Shown here in pieces: positions 54,423 through 62,534 of a stretch of 64,000 nt of DNA. The position numbers and the translations under genes were made by a program. Numbering within the stretch: position 1 is the first letter of the stretch; each line of letters starts with the position of its first letter. The stretch comes from Bacillus solimangrovi (GTDB lineage Bacteria; Bacillota; Bacilli; Bacillales; Bacillaceae_N). The notes beneath the pieces were generated by a model. It did no database searches, was not told the origin of the DNA, and was given only the letters and a program-made list of their open reading frames with translations. The stretch spans positions 16,143 through 80,142 of the forward strand of contig NZ_MJEH01000009.1 of assembly GCF_001742425.1 (NCBI RefSeq). Reading direction: 5' to 3'.

Positions 54423-54473
54423 TTAGAGTCTGTTATTTTCAATAATCCATCTTTGTAATTGCTGTGCATTCAT
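54423..54473 (-). CDS. possible 16-codon ORF or gene remnant
   Basis: M-N-A-Q-Q-L-Q-R-W-I-I-E-N-N-R-L with a perfect AAAAGGAGG seven bases upstream and a GACTC/GAGTC stem-loop with T run starting at the stop. It could be a micropeptide or the leftover start of a decayed gene. Nothing else is seen in 54165-54614. Confidence 0.3.
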   Translation of the reverse strand: MNAQQLQRWIIENNRL

Positions 54474-54614
54474 TTGCATACCTCCTTTTGATTTTGCTAT
54501 GTTGCATTTTTGTTTTATTTCAATCATTAAATTTAAGAACTTTGAAACTTAAATTACAATTTCTTTCAATAAAACCCTGCGATTTCATGTAAAATAAAGG
54601 AAAGGAGGGAGTTA

Positions 54615-55157
54615 ATGAATAAGGTACAGAGAATTATAGGTTCCTGCGTTGTCCTAGTTTTACTGTTTACTATATATCCAAATAACAGAACTCTTGATGA
54701 TATTCTTAAAGTTGACCACTACTATTCAGATATTGCTAATGGGCGACCACTTGACTCAATTACCTTCTATGATTTAGAAGAACTTAAAGAAAACGGTATA
54801 GTAAATCTTGAAGAACGACACACTTTTACGATAAAAGAAGGGAGTGAAGTTTCTTATAAATATTTAGAAGACAGAGGAGATCGTTTGGTGCTAAAAATTG
54901 TTTTAAATCATAATTATTCTGCAGACATAAACCAGTTTGTTGTTCCATCTGAAATAATAAGGGAAAATGGTCATCTAAAATATAAGAAACCATTTGATTT
55001 TAAAGTACTTAATGTACTTAAAGATGACATTGTAACAGAAATAAAAGATGTATCCTTTGGTGTATATGAAATTTCAATTGACAAAGAAAGGGCTTTGAAA
55101 AATCTAAGTTTAGATGTAAAAATAAGCGGTTATAGATTTTTAGTTGTGAATGAATAA
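54615..55157 (+). CDS. hypothetical exported or membrane-anchored protein
   Basis: 180 residues, one N-terminal hydrophobic segment (about 6-22, IIGSCVVLVLLFTIYP) acting as signal anchor, then a soluble lysine- and glutamate-rich mixed fold. No lipobox and no known family. AGGAGGGAG precedes the ATG. Not in an operon. Confidence 0.6.
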   Translation: MNKVQRIIGSCVVLVLLFTIYPNNRTLDDILKVDHYYSDIANGRPLDSITFYDLEELKENGIVNLEERHTFTIKEGSEVSYKYLEDRGDRLVLKIVLNHNYSADINQFVVPSEIIRENGHLKYKKPFDFKVLNVLKDDIVTEIKDVSFGVYEISIDKERALKNLSLDVKISGYRFLVVNE

Positions 55158-55504
55158 AGTGAAACTTCCATCAGTGAAAAGTTGACTAGTAAATACATAA
55201 TTGACTAAGTCATATTAATTAAAGCTGCTTGTTTTCTGACCATATAATATAACTGTCTTTATCGGTTTCATAAAAATGACGATTTGTTGCCCTTCCTGTG
55301 ACTCTTTATAGTAAAGATAATTCTTGCCAATACTATAATTTTTATTATATTAGGTCACTAGTGATAAAAATTGTTGAATGAAGTTATTCAAATTTCACTA
55401 ATGAAGCAGAATAGTTGAAGCAGCAACCAATTATACTGATAAATATATCAGCAAATCCAGATTAATTGGTAATATATAGTTGCATTTGTAGATGAATGGA
55501 TATA

Positions 55505-55522
55505 TACTTGTCATGACAAGTA
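55505..55522. promoter_or_regulatory. MarR operator 1
   Basis: TACTTGTCATGACAAGTA, a perfect 18-base palindrome 20 bases before the marR start codon. An identical copy lies at 55995. The 55158-55500 interval holds a partial dispersed repeat (AAAGTGAAACTTCCATCAGT at 55155) and no gene. Confidence 0.75.
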
Positions 55523-55541
55523 ATTTACAGGAGTGAATGTT

Positions 55542-55967
55542 TTGGATTTTAAATTAGATGAATCAGTTGGATATTTGATTGCACTTTGCTCTTCGTTGTT
55601 AGAAAGAGAGTTACACCGACGCTTCCGTTCCTTCGATGTGACACCAGAACAATGGGCAGTTTTAAACAGATTATGGGAACAAGATGGATTGACACCAAAA
55701 CAGCTAGCAGAGAAAACCTTTAAAGATCAATCGAATACGACAAGAATTTTATCTAAATTAGAGAAGAAAGATATAATTATCCGTAAATCTCATCCCAAAG
55801 ATCAACGTTCCCATTTCATCTTTCTTACCGAACAAGGAAAATCATTAAAAAGTGATCTTGTTCCGATAGCCGTTGATGTCTTGGAGAAAGCACTTGAGGG
55901 GATACCAAAAGAGAATGAAGAAGAACTAAAGAAGCTATTAAAACAAATCGATCAAAATTTACTGTAA
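55542..55967 (+). CDS. MarR-family transcriptional regulator
   Basis: About 141 residues from TTG at 55542, eight bases after AGGAG; a GTG at 55533 overlaps the ribosome site. The winged helix is LTPKQLAEKTFKDQSNTTRILSKLEKKDIIIRKSHPKDQRS, with the conserved wing Asp-x-Arg-Ser. It binds DNA as a dimer. Perfect palindromes before this gene and before the next two membrane-protein genes indicate autoregulation and a local regulon. Confidence 0.9.
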   Translation: MDFKLDESVGYLIALCSSLLERELHRRFRSFDVTPEQWAVLNRLWEQDGLTPKQLAEKTFKDQSNTTRILSKLEKKDIIIRKSHPKDQRSHFIFLTEQGKSLKSDLVPIAVDVLEKALEGIPKENEEELKKLLKQIDQNLL

Positions 55968-55994
55968 CAAGAGAGATTTGTTTTTTTAGATATA

Positions 55995-56012
55995 TACTTG
56001 TCATGACAAGTA
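55995..56012. promoter_or_regulatory. MarR operator 2
   Basis: TACTTGTCATGACAAGTA again, with the same ATATA flank, between marR and the DUF4405-like gene. Confidence 0.75.
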
Positions 56013-56043
56013 AAATAATTGAGTTCAATAAGGAGTGAAAAAA

Positions 56044-56310
56044 GTGACAGGAAATAAGAAAAAGAAAATGCGGGGAAAGGCTATTTTAAATCTTTTACTT
56101 CTCATCTTTTTCACACTACTATTTTCAAGTGGCATAACACTTTTCATCTTTTCAAGACAAACTGAAAATGGAATTTATGTAGATGAATTGCTTGATAAAG
56201 TTGGTGGGGCTCACACATTCTTTGCTTTTCTTGTAAGTGCAATGGTCATTCTCCATATCGTAGGAAACTTCAAAATGTTTAAGAATGGACTGAAAGCTTT
56301 GCGTAAGTAA
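56044..56310 (+). CDS. small two-helix membrane protein (DUF4405-like)
   Basis: 88 residues from GTG at 56044, eight bases after AGGAG. Two membrane helices (about 16-36 and 60-82), with His residues in GGAHTFFAF and ILHIVGN. These are spaced as in DUF4405 proteins, where such histidines may bind haem b. It follows the second MarR operator and is the likely target of the regulator, with the next gene as operon partner. Confidence 0.65.
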   Translation: MTGNKKKKMRGKAILNLLLLIFFTLLFSSGITLFIFSRQTENGIYVDELLDKVGGAHTFFAFLVSAMVILHIVGNFKMFKNGLKALRK

Positions 56311-56336
56311 ATAAAATTATTATGAGGTGATGAATT

Positions 56337-56780
56337 ATTAAAAAACTACATGCAGTTACAAGCATTATTGCATTTCTAACAATTGTTAGTTTTCTTGTTT
56401 CTACAGTTATAGCTGATTTATTCTATAGTCATGAAACTATCGCCAAGATAAAAAGTCTCATTGTTCTACCTGGTTTACCCATCTTGATTACTGCCATGGC
56501 TGTAACTGGAGCGACGGGTTTCAAAATTTCTAAGGGTAGAAAAGGAAAGTTAATAGGAAAGAAAAAGAAGCGTATGCCCTTTATAGTCATGAATGGAATT
56601 TTTATTTTGATTCCTGCAGCTATCTTACTTGATATGTGGGCTTCAACAGGCCAATTTGATACAATGTTTTGGATCATTCAACTAATTGAAATTATTTTCG
56701 GTGTTGTCAACCTGATACTATTGAGTATGAGTATCAGGGGTGGATTGGTTCTTACTGGAAAACTGAAACTAAAGCGATAA
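56337..56780 (+). CDS. membrane protein with non-ATG start or early frameshift
   Basis: The open frame after the stop at 56331 encodes 147 residues with about four membrane helices (KKLHAVTSIIAFLTIVSFLV at the start; LIVLPGLPILITAMAVTG; ILIPAAILLDMW; IIFGVVNLILLSM). The first plausible standard start codon is a TTG at 56484, well inside the second helix. GAGGTGA lies at 56324 and points to ATT codons at 56334 or 56337. An ATG at 56330 is one base out of frame. So either ATT is the start or one extra T has shifted the frame. Second gene of the MarR-controlled unit. Confidence 0.6.
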   Translation: MKKLHAVTSIIAFLTIVSFLVSTVIADLFYSHETIAKIKSLIVLPGLPILITAMAVTGATGFKISKGRKGKLIGKKKKRMPFIVMNGIFILIPAAILLDMWASTGQFDTMFWIIQLIEIIFGVVNLILLSMSIRGGLVLTGKLKLKR

Positions 56781-56831
56781 CGTCTCATTAACCGTATCCA
56801 ATAGATAATAGGCAGACTGAATTCATAAAGT

Positions 56832-56881
56832 GAAACTTCCATCAGTGGGATATTCCTTCACCCTCTACTGATGGAAGTTTC
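56832..56881. terminator. bidirectional terminator formed by dispersed repeat copy F
   Basis: GAAACTTCCATCAGT pairs perfectly with ACTGATGGAAGTTTC. It separates the converging 56337 gene and fixX. The sequence belongs to the same repeat family as copies at 46985, 55155 and 61150. Confidence 0.8.
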
Positions 56882-56897
56882 ATTTTATCTACCTCTT

Positions 56898-57191
56898 TTA
56901 TCCTAAACGAAATACAATCCCATGTCCGCCTTTTGGATATTCCCACTTGATGTTCTCATACGGACAGCCAATGCGACAGCTCCCACATTCATGACAGCCT
57001 TCATAACCAACAAACATACGGATTTCTTCCCATTTATATACTTCACCTGGACAGAAGTTCGTACACCACTTCTCAGGGCATTGTGTCGCACAGATGTCGT
57101 GATCTAAGACGGTTAAGTGTGATTTCGAATCAGCTTTGTAACGGACAAGGTATTGCTTCTCTTCAATCGTACTCGCTAATTTGCCTGCCAT
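56898..57191 (-). CDS. fixX: ferredoxin-like protein FixX
   Basis: 97 residues from the ATG at 57191, overlapping the fixC stop (TAATG). One [4Fe-4S] motif, CHECGSCRIGCP (CxxCxxCxxxCP), and the FixX-type Cys cluster CATQCPEKWCTNFCP near residue 35. Partners FixC in passing electrons from the ETF to quinone or another acceptor. Last gene of fixABCX. Confidence 0.92.
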   Translation of the reverse strand: MAGKLASTIEEKQYLVRYKADSKSHLTVLDHDICATQCPEKWCTNFCPGEVYKWEEIRMFVGYEGCHECGSCRIGCPYENIKWEYPKGGHGIVFRLG

Positions 57192-58486
57192 TATTTCATC
57201 ACCTTCCATGCACGGTACATGTCTTTGATCGTGCCAAATGTTCCGCGCTGTGCTGTTATTGTTTGTAACATGTTACGCTGTTTCTCACGTTTTGGAACAC
57301 CATCAACTGTAAGGAATGAACTTGCTGCTTGATTCATGAGAGGAATATATTCTTTGAAGTAATGTGGGTTCGTTTCAAATGTATGTGTTGCATCCTTATA
57401 CTTTTCTAAATCTTGACCGATAAAGCTTTCCATTATTTTATCCTTGTACTTATACAATGTTTTTTTCGAGAAATCGCCACGTTCATAAGCGATTTGAATC
57501 GTTTCTGCTGCTAATTTCCCTGACGTCATCGCCATATTCGATCCTTCACGATGAATTGCATTTACAAATTGAGCGGCATCACCGACAATTAGTACCCCAT
57601 CTCGATACAATTGTGGCATTGAATTATAACCACCTTCTGGAATGAGATGTGCTAAATATTCGGCTGATTCACCGTCTCTTACAAGCGGTTGTACCATCGG
57701 GTGATTTTTCACGTATTCTAACAAGTCGTACGGCTTCATTTTCAACTTCATCATAGCTGATAATGTCGTTCCAACTCCGAGATTAATACTTTCCTTGTTC
57801 GTATAGATAAACGACGTCCCAAGGTGACCTTTCGTTGCATCGCCGAAAATTTCAATCGCAACACCTTCGTTATCGTTCACATTAAATCGATCGTTGATCA
57901 CTTTCTTCGGTAAATTAATGACTTCCATCACTGTTAGTGCAACATCCTCAGGACGAATCTTCGTACGCATACCAAGTTGCTTTGCTAGCAAGGAATTTAC
58001 CCCATCTGCAAGAACTACAACGTCCGCATAGACATCACCATCAGGTCGATCAGTACGTACACCGATCACTTTATTATTTTCAACAATACATTCTGTGACA
58101 ACGGTTTCAGTAATAAGAAGCGCACCTGCATCAACTGCCTTACTTGCAAACCACTGGTCAAACTTCGCTCTCAAAATCGAAAAGTTATTGTACGGTTCTT
58201 TCACCCATTCTGCATTTTTCACACTCGTTGTGACGACAGATTCTTCATCCATTAACCACGCTCGTTGTTCAATAATTGGGCGCTCTAATGGTGCATCTTC
58301 CCAAAAACGCGGGATAATATCCTCCATTTGCTTACGGTATAATATGCCACCCATTACATTTTTGGCACCAGGGTATTCACCACGTTCAATTAACAGAACT
58401 TTCAAACCTGACTGTGCGCAACAATACGCACAAGACGTACCAGCTGGACCTGCTCCGACTACGATGACATCAAATTTCTCAGACAT
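57191..58486 (-). CDS. fixC: FAD-dependent ETF-quinone oxidoreductase FixC
   Basis: 431 residues from the ATG at 58486, nine bases after AAGGAG. FAD-binding start FDVIVVGAGPAGTSCAYCCAQSGLKVLLIERG, then the GVNSLLAKQLG and VGDAAQFVNAIHREGSNMAM motifs of the FixC/ETF-QO family. Works at the membrane as quinone-linked oxidoreductase of the FixABCX complex. Overlaps fixB by eight bases. Confidence 0.92.
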   Translation of the reverse strand: MSEKFDVIVVGAGPAGTSCAYCCAQSGLKVLLIERGEYPGAKNVMGGILYRKQMEDIIPRFWEDAPLERPIIEQRAWLMDEESVVTTSVKNAEWVKEPYNNFSILRAKFDQWFASKAVDAGALLITETVVTECIVENNKVIGVRTDRPDGDVYADVVVLADGVNSLLAKQLGMRTKIRPEDVALTVMEVINLPKKVINDRFNVNDNEGVAIEIFGDATKGHLGTSFIYTNKESINLGVGTTLSAMMKLKMKPYDLLEYVKNHPMVQPLVRDGESAEYLAHLIPEGGYNSMPQLYRDGVLIVGDAAQFVNAIHREGSNMAMTSGKLAAETIQIAYERGDFSKKTLYKYKDKIMESFIGQDLEKYKDATHTFETNPHYFKEYIPLMNQAASSFLTVDGVPKREKQRNMLQTITAQRGTFGTIKDMYRAWKVMK

Positions 58487-59507
58487 GTGCTTCCACTCCT
58501 TCTTCATTCGTTAATGCAGCTTTGAATGCATTTGTCAGTTGCGGAATTATTTCAAGCGCATCTCCGACAATGCCATAATGACAGACATCAAAGATCGCTG
58601 CGTCACGGTCTGTATTAATCGCAATGATCATATCTGAATTTTTCATGCCAACGACGTGCTGAACAGCACCAGAGATACCAACTGCAAAGTACAACTTCGG
58701 TGTCACTGTTTCACCAGTTTGCCCGACTTGAAGATGGTGATCAATCCATCCTGCTTCAACGACATCACGTGTTCCACCGACACTCGCACCGATTACTTCT
58801 GCAAACTCATGTAACAATTTGAAGCCTTTTTCATCTTGCATGCCTTTTCCACCAGCAACAATAATATGTGCATCTGCTAGTGAAGCGGCTTTATTTACCT
58901 CTTGTACAATTTCTAACACTTTCGTACGAACATCTTGCTCTTGCATCGCAACAGTTTCTTCAATTAAAATTCCAGTTCGTCCCTTTTGACGCTGTAACGC
59001 TTTCATTACCTTCGGACGAACGGTCGCCATTTGTGGACGGTGCCTCTTACACAAGATCGTTGCCATAATATTACCACCGAATGCTGGACGACTTGCTTCT
59101 AAGAGACGTTTCTCTACATTTACATCAAGCATCGTCGTATCAGCCGTTAATCCTGTCGATACGTCAGTTGCAATTGCACTCGCAATATCTTTACCGTTCG
59201 ATGTTGCTCCATATAAGAAGATTTCAGGCTTATACTTTCGGCATAAGTCGCCAATCCCTCTCATATAAGGCTCTGTTCGGTATTCCTTCAGAATAGGGTT
59301 ATCAATGAGATACACTTCATCTGCTCCATATTCGAAACAAACTTGTGCACATTTCTTCACTTGATAACCGAGTAAGATTCCTACTAGTGGCACTTCTAGC
59401 TTATCTGCTAAGCTTCTACCTGCACCGAGAAGCTCTAATGAAACATTTTCAATTACACCTTCGTGTTGTTCAATGAATACCCATACGCCCTTTGCTTCTT
59501 GTGTCAT
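58479..59507 (-). CDS. fixB: electron transfer flavoprotein alpha subunit FixB
   Basis: 342 residues. The FAD-binding C-terminal half carries VVEAGWIDHHLQVGQTGETVTPKLYFAVGISGAVQHVVGM, the invariant ETF-alpha signature, and KNSDMIIAINTDRDAAIF. Start overlaps fixA stop (ATGA). Together with FixA it forms the bifurcating ETF, oxidising NADH and reducing both quinone (via FixC) and a low-potential acceptor. Confidence 0.93.
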   Translation of the reverse strand: MTQEAKGVWVFIEQHEGVIENVSLELLGAGRSLADKLEVPLVGILLGYQVKKCAQVCFEYGADEVYLIDNPILKEYRTEPYMRGIGDLCRKYKPEIFLYGATSNGKDIASAIATDVSTGLTADTTMLDVNVEKRLLEASRPAFGGNIMATILCKRHRPQMATVRPKVMKALQRQKGRTGILIEETVAMQEQDVRTKVLEIVQEVNKAASLADAHIIVAGGKGMQDEKGFKLLHEFAEVIGASVGGTRDVVEAGWIDHHLQVGQTGETVTPKLYFAVGISGAVQHVVGMKNSDMIIAINTDRDAAIFDVCHYGIVGDALEIIPQLTNAFKAALTNEEGVEAHV

Positions 59508-60334
59508 GCGTCTTCACCCACCTTTTGAAAAAGCTCTTTCTTATCCGTTAATAAGATATTTAATAGTTTCGTAACTTGTTCAGATGACTCTCCCTCAATC
59601 ATCTCACCGCCATCAGATGACTTTGGTGGAAACATCTTACCAACGATTGTTGGTGAGCCCTTCAAACCAAGTTGCTTAATGTCTACTTCACCAAGATCAT
59701 CAACTGTCCAAACGACAGGTTTGTATCGAGCTGCCTTTAACATATTCGGCATTGGTGAATAAGACACTTTATTAATATCCTTCTCAACGGTTAACAAACA
59801 TGGCAACTGTGCCTGAATGCGCTCATATCCGTTACTAAGCTTTCGTTTCACTTCAACAACTCCATCATTCATGTTCATGTCTTCTACTTCATAAACATTT
59901 GTAACAGGTGGAATGTTTAAGCGGCGGGCAATTCCAGGACCAACTTGACCTGTATCTCCGTCAATAGCGTGTTTTCCACAGATGATTAAGTCTATTGGTT
60001 CAATTGATGAAATCTTTTCTAGTGCCTTGCATAACGCATAACTCGTCGCTAACGTATCTGCTCCAGCAAAGCGCCGATCAGAGATTAAATAACCTGCATC
60101 TGCTCCAATCTCGATTGACTTTTTAATAACTGCTGTCGCTTGCGGAGGTCCCATCGATACGACTGTAACTGTCCCCCCATGAATCGATTTCAGCCTTGCT
60201 GCTTCTTCCACCGCATGTGCATCATACGGATTTAGAATAGCTGGTACTCCACGACGATCTAATGTGTTCGTTTTTGGGTTTACTTTAATGATTTTTGTGT
60301 CAGGCACCTGTTTGACGCAGACAACAATATGCAT
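59504..60334 (-). CDS. fixA: electron transfer flavoprotein beta subunit FixA
   Basis: 276 residues from the ATG at 60334 after GGGGAGGAAAAG; an upstream frame has no extra homology. ETF-beta features: VCVKQVPDTKIIKVNPKTNTLDR, NPYDAHAVEEAARLK, CGKHAIDGDTGQVGPGIARRL. First gene of fixABCX, with an FNR-type box 42 bases upstream. In non-nitrogen-fixing bacilli the complex probably supplies reduced ferredoxin or flavodoxin at low oxygen. Confidence 0.93.
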   Translation of the reverse strand: MHIVVCVKQVPDTKIIKVNPKTNTLDRRGVPAILNPYDAHAVEEAARLKSIHGGTVTVVSMGPPQATAVIKKSIEIGADAGYLISDRRFAGADTLATSYALCKALEKISSIEPIDLIICGKHAIDGDTGQVGPGIARRLNIPPVTNVYEVEDMNMNDGVVEVKRKLSNGYERIQAQLPCLLTVEKDINKVSYSPMPNMLKAARYKPVVWTVDDLGEVDIKQLGLKGSPTIVGKMFPPKSSDGGEMIEGESSEQVTKLLNILLTDKKELFQKVGEDA

Positions 60335-60375
60335 GTTTACTTTTCCTCCCCTTTTCCCAATCAAACTCTTTCAGA

Positions 60376-60391
60376 TGTGATTGTTTTCACA
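60376..60391. promoter_or_regulatory. FNR-type box upstream of fixA
   Basis: TGTGA-N6-TCACA, a perfect match to the Bacillus FNR consensus. Position relative to the transcription start is unknown. A partial copy (TGTGTTCACA) lies near 60473. Confidence 0.6.
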
Positions 60392-60650
60392 TTCGTTCAT
60401 ACAGCAATTTCTTTCTCTATTTATGTCGTGGTGTAAAGTAGCCTTTTTCCCTTTTCATACTGTAGAAATCATGTGTTCACAACTATATGGTTTTATTGTA
60501 CAATTATTCACATTCATTTTAAAGTTAGAATTTTAAGAATTTTATAAAAATTTCCTGTTTTTTTGTCACATTTGCATGAATGTCATCTCCAAAACTCAAA
60601 ATGCGTGTCATTTTCAAGCATCTGAACAATTTAATTATGATACACAAAAA

Positions 60651-60684
60651 AAGCTTTCCCTGTGTTATTGTTCAGAGAAAGCTT
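60651..60684 (-). terminator. terminator of the 60716 gene
   Basis: AAGCTTTC pairs with GAAAGCTT, T run on the minus strand. The 60392-60650 interval is leader of fixA with no gene. Confidence 0.8.
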
Positions 60685-60715
60685 CTAGATGTTATCACTA
60701 TGATTATCTGTTTGA

Positions 60716-60919
60716 TTAATATCCGTATTCCCAATCAACGTTGTCTAGTTTGAAACCAAGCGGTGTTACTTTTCCTAAATCAATTGTTTTATGGTCAAGT
60801 TTGCATTGACATTTTTCTTGACCACTCTGTTTTACAATTTCTTCATACGTAGACTTCTCAATACCTTCTAAATACAAAATGTCCTCATTTTCGCGATAAA
60901 GTACCGCTGTGCCTGTCAT
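60716..60919 (-). CDS. hypothetical small protein
   Basis: 67 residues, MTGTAVLYRENEDILYLEGI..., with a C-x-C (KCQCK) in the middle, acidic, soluble. AGGTGGT precedes the ATG. I do not recognise it. Lies upstream of fixABCX but has its own terminator, so it is a separate unit. Confidence 0.6.
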   Translation of the reverse strand: MTGTAVLYRENEDILYLEGIEKSTYEEIVKQSGQEKCQCKLDHKTIDLGKVTPLGFKLDNVDWEYGY

Positions 60920-61149
60920 GGTCTAGGACCACCTTTCTTGTTTACAAATATTATTCAACTAATTATGCACCCATTGTATGCCCGTCTTAAAGAAAATGCT
61001 ATAGGCATGTTAACCGTTCACATTTTCGTCACATATTTGTGAATGAAATGTTACCATTGTCAAAATTTTATTTTTATATAACGCTTTCAAAATTTGTTTT
61101 GCCAGTTTCTCTTATATACCACTTAAGTAAATTTATTATATGACTTGAA

Positions 61150-61315
61150 TTATAAAATGAAGCTTCCATCAGAAGGGCTTTCCTTTTCTCCTTCTAGAGG
61201 TTAGTTGAACAAATCAGGTAATTACTGACATAGGTTCTTCTACATAAACTTCAATGTTCTACCTAAGTTTTGAAGACACAATTATAGCGTCAGTTGTTAC
61301 GTGACAAAATAGGCC
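61150..61315 (-). repeat. dispersed hairpin repeat, fullest copy (H+C)
   Basis: On the minus strand GTCACGTAACAACTGACGCT, CTTCAAAACTTAGG, GAAGTTTATG, GTTCAACTAACCTCTAGAAG and a terminal GATGGAAGCTTCATTTTA occur in one run of about 165 bases. It links the sequence types seen separately in copies A/B/D and F/G/I/J, showing they are halves of one element. No gene is visible in the rest of 60920-61494. Confidence 0.55.
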
Positions 61316-61494
61316 TGAAAAAATGTTTGCTTTGGAGGGATTAAAGGTATATAAATACCAAACAATAAAAACATATATAGTGAGGCTTCAAATAAAACGG
61401 CATTAATAGTAGTGATAATAAGTACCATCAAGGATGAGTTCAAAACAGACGTAATATCGACAGCTACAAAACCCTTGGAAAGGAGTGTTACGAT

Positions 61495-61797
61495 ATGAGT
61501 ATTCAAACAATCCCAATGTTAAATATGAAATCAGGCACACTTTGTAAGATTTTGAACCCTAAGAAGAAGGACGTTGGCGAAGTCGTATTATTCCTACGTC
61601 GAAACCAATACGGACATTATTTGTTTAAGAAATCCATTGATGATAAGCGGCACATCATATGTTATAGTGATGTTGACTTCCAAATCATTCCTACTGAACA
61701 AGAATTACGTGATTTAATTGATTTAAGTCTTGATCTCGGTAGTAGCTCATTGTTTGACCAATATACAGAGCAACTTCGTTATGGTCAATACAATTAG
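61495..61797 (+). CDS. IDEAL-domain protein
   Basis: 100 residues. The C-terminal helix-rich end (LRDLIDLSLDLGSSSLFDQYTEQL) fits the short IDEAL domain of Bacillus proteins; the N-terminal 60 residues form a small beta-rich part (GEVVLFLRRNQYGHYLFKK). AAAGGAGTGTTACGAT precedes the ATG. Role unknown; IDEAL proteins include competence and housekeeping regulators. Confidence 0.6.
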   Translation: MSIQTIPMLNMKSGTLCKILNPKKKDVGEVVLFLRRNQYGHYLFKKSIDDKRHIICYSDVDFQIIPTEQELRDLIDLSLDLGSSSLFDQYTEQLRYGQYN

Positions 61798-61866
61798 TCA
61801 TGTTTGTCATTAGTGAAGTTTATGTTCTTCCTCCTTCACCCTTCATCATCATATCCACGGACACTT

Positions 61867-61893
61867 GCGGTACATTTTCCACAATGTATCCGC
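61867..61893 (+). terminator. terminator of the IDEAL gene
   Basis: GCGGTACATT pairs with AATGTATCCGC, then a T run. A second hairpin, GACAACTGTT/AACAGTTGCC (61925-61950), ends the oppositely oriented 61994 ORF. Confidence 0.85.
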
Positions 61894-61993
61894 TTTTTTT
61901 ATTCCCTTTACTTACACAAAAAAAGACAACTGTTAACGTTCAACAGTTGCCTCCTATATAAAAGTACAAAATCACATCATTTAATAGTAGAGA

Positions 61994-62092
61994 TTAGTCA
62001 CGGCTTAGATAAAAATCGTTGATGTAATCAATGATTTTTTTGTCGTTTTTCTTCGCTTGATCCTTTTTTGTTGGTGTTTTTGTTTGAGTCAT
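61994..62092 (-). CDS. 32-residue lysine-rich micropeptide
   Basis: MTQTKTPTKKDQAKKNDKKI followed by IDYINDFYLSRD. The ATG at 62092 has AGGAAGG ten bases upstream; a +1-shifted ATG abuts that site and reads a different short frame. Followed by a terminator, preceded by two cre-like sites. The amphipathic C-terminal end and basic start look protein-like, but I know no family. Confidence 0.5.
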   Translation of the reverse strand: MTQTKTPTKKDQAKKNDKKIIDYINDFYLSRD

Positions 62093-62223
62093 TTCCACTC
62101 ATCCTTCCTAGTTGTTTTTTATTTGAATAAATTTTCTGAAAATTATGTTTTTTATTATAGATCCGAATATTGCTTTCGTCAACACCTTTTCTCAAACTTT
62201 TTTTGGGTACTTTTACTATTTTA

Positions 62224-62239
62224 TAGAAAGCGTTTTCAT
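62224..62239. promoter_or_regulatory. cre-like CcpA site 1
   Basis: TAGAAAGCGTTTTCAT, one mismatch to WTGNAANCGNWNNCAW, about 130 bases upstream of the micropeptide start. Confidence 0.5.
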
Positions 62240-62271
62240 TGTAAAAATAACAAATTCCGAACATTAAAATA

Positions 62272-62287
62272 ATGTAAGCGCAACCAT
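62272..62287. promoter_or_regulatory. cre-like CcpA site 2
   Basis: ATGTAAGCGCAACCAT fits the cre consensus at every defined position. The interval 62288-62534 contains a long GGGGCTCATA...TATGAGTATCCC stem-loop and no gene. Confidence 0.55.
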
Positions 62288-62534
62288 TTTATCAATAAAC
62301 AAACATTTATTCCTCCACAGGTAAACAATCATCCACGAGAGAAACACAATACGTACATTCATGTCTCTCTTCTTGGTCAATCACTGCCTAATAACCATTC
62401 CTATTAACGGAAGAAATGACAAAAAATAAAGGGGCTCATACAACTAGAACGACAACAACTTTTCAGTATCTCAATCGTTCCTTATATGAGTATCCCTATT
62501 TTTTTCGATCTTTTATTTTAAGATAAAATTCTAA

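Noticed and set aside
61010..61060. TCACATATTTGTGA near 61030 as a second FNR box
   Set aside because: The half-sites are in inverted order (TCACA...TGTGA) relative to the FNR consensus, so it is only a chance palindrome unless shown otherwise.
61297..61506. Minus-strand 69-codon frame with hydrophobic content between 61297 and 61506
   Set aside because: It overlaps both the dispersed repeat and the start of the IDEAL gene and lacks a ribosome site.
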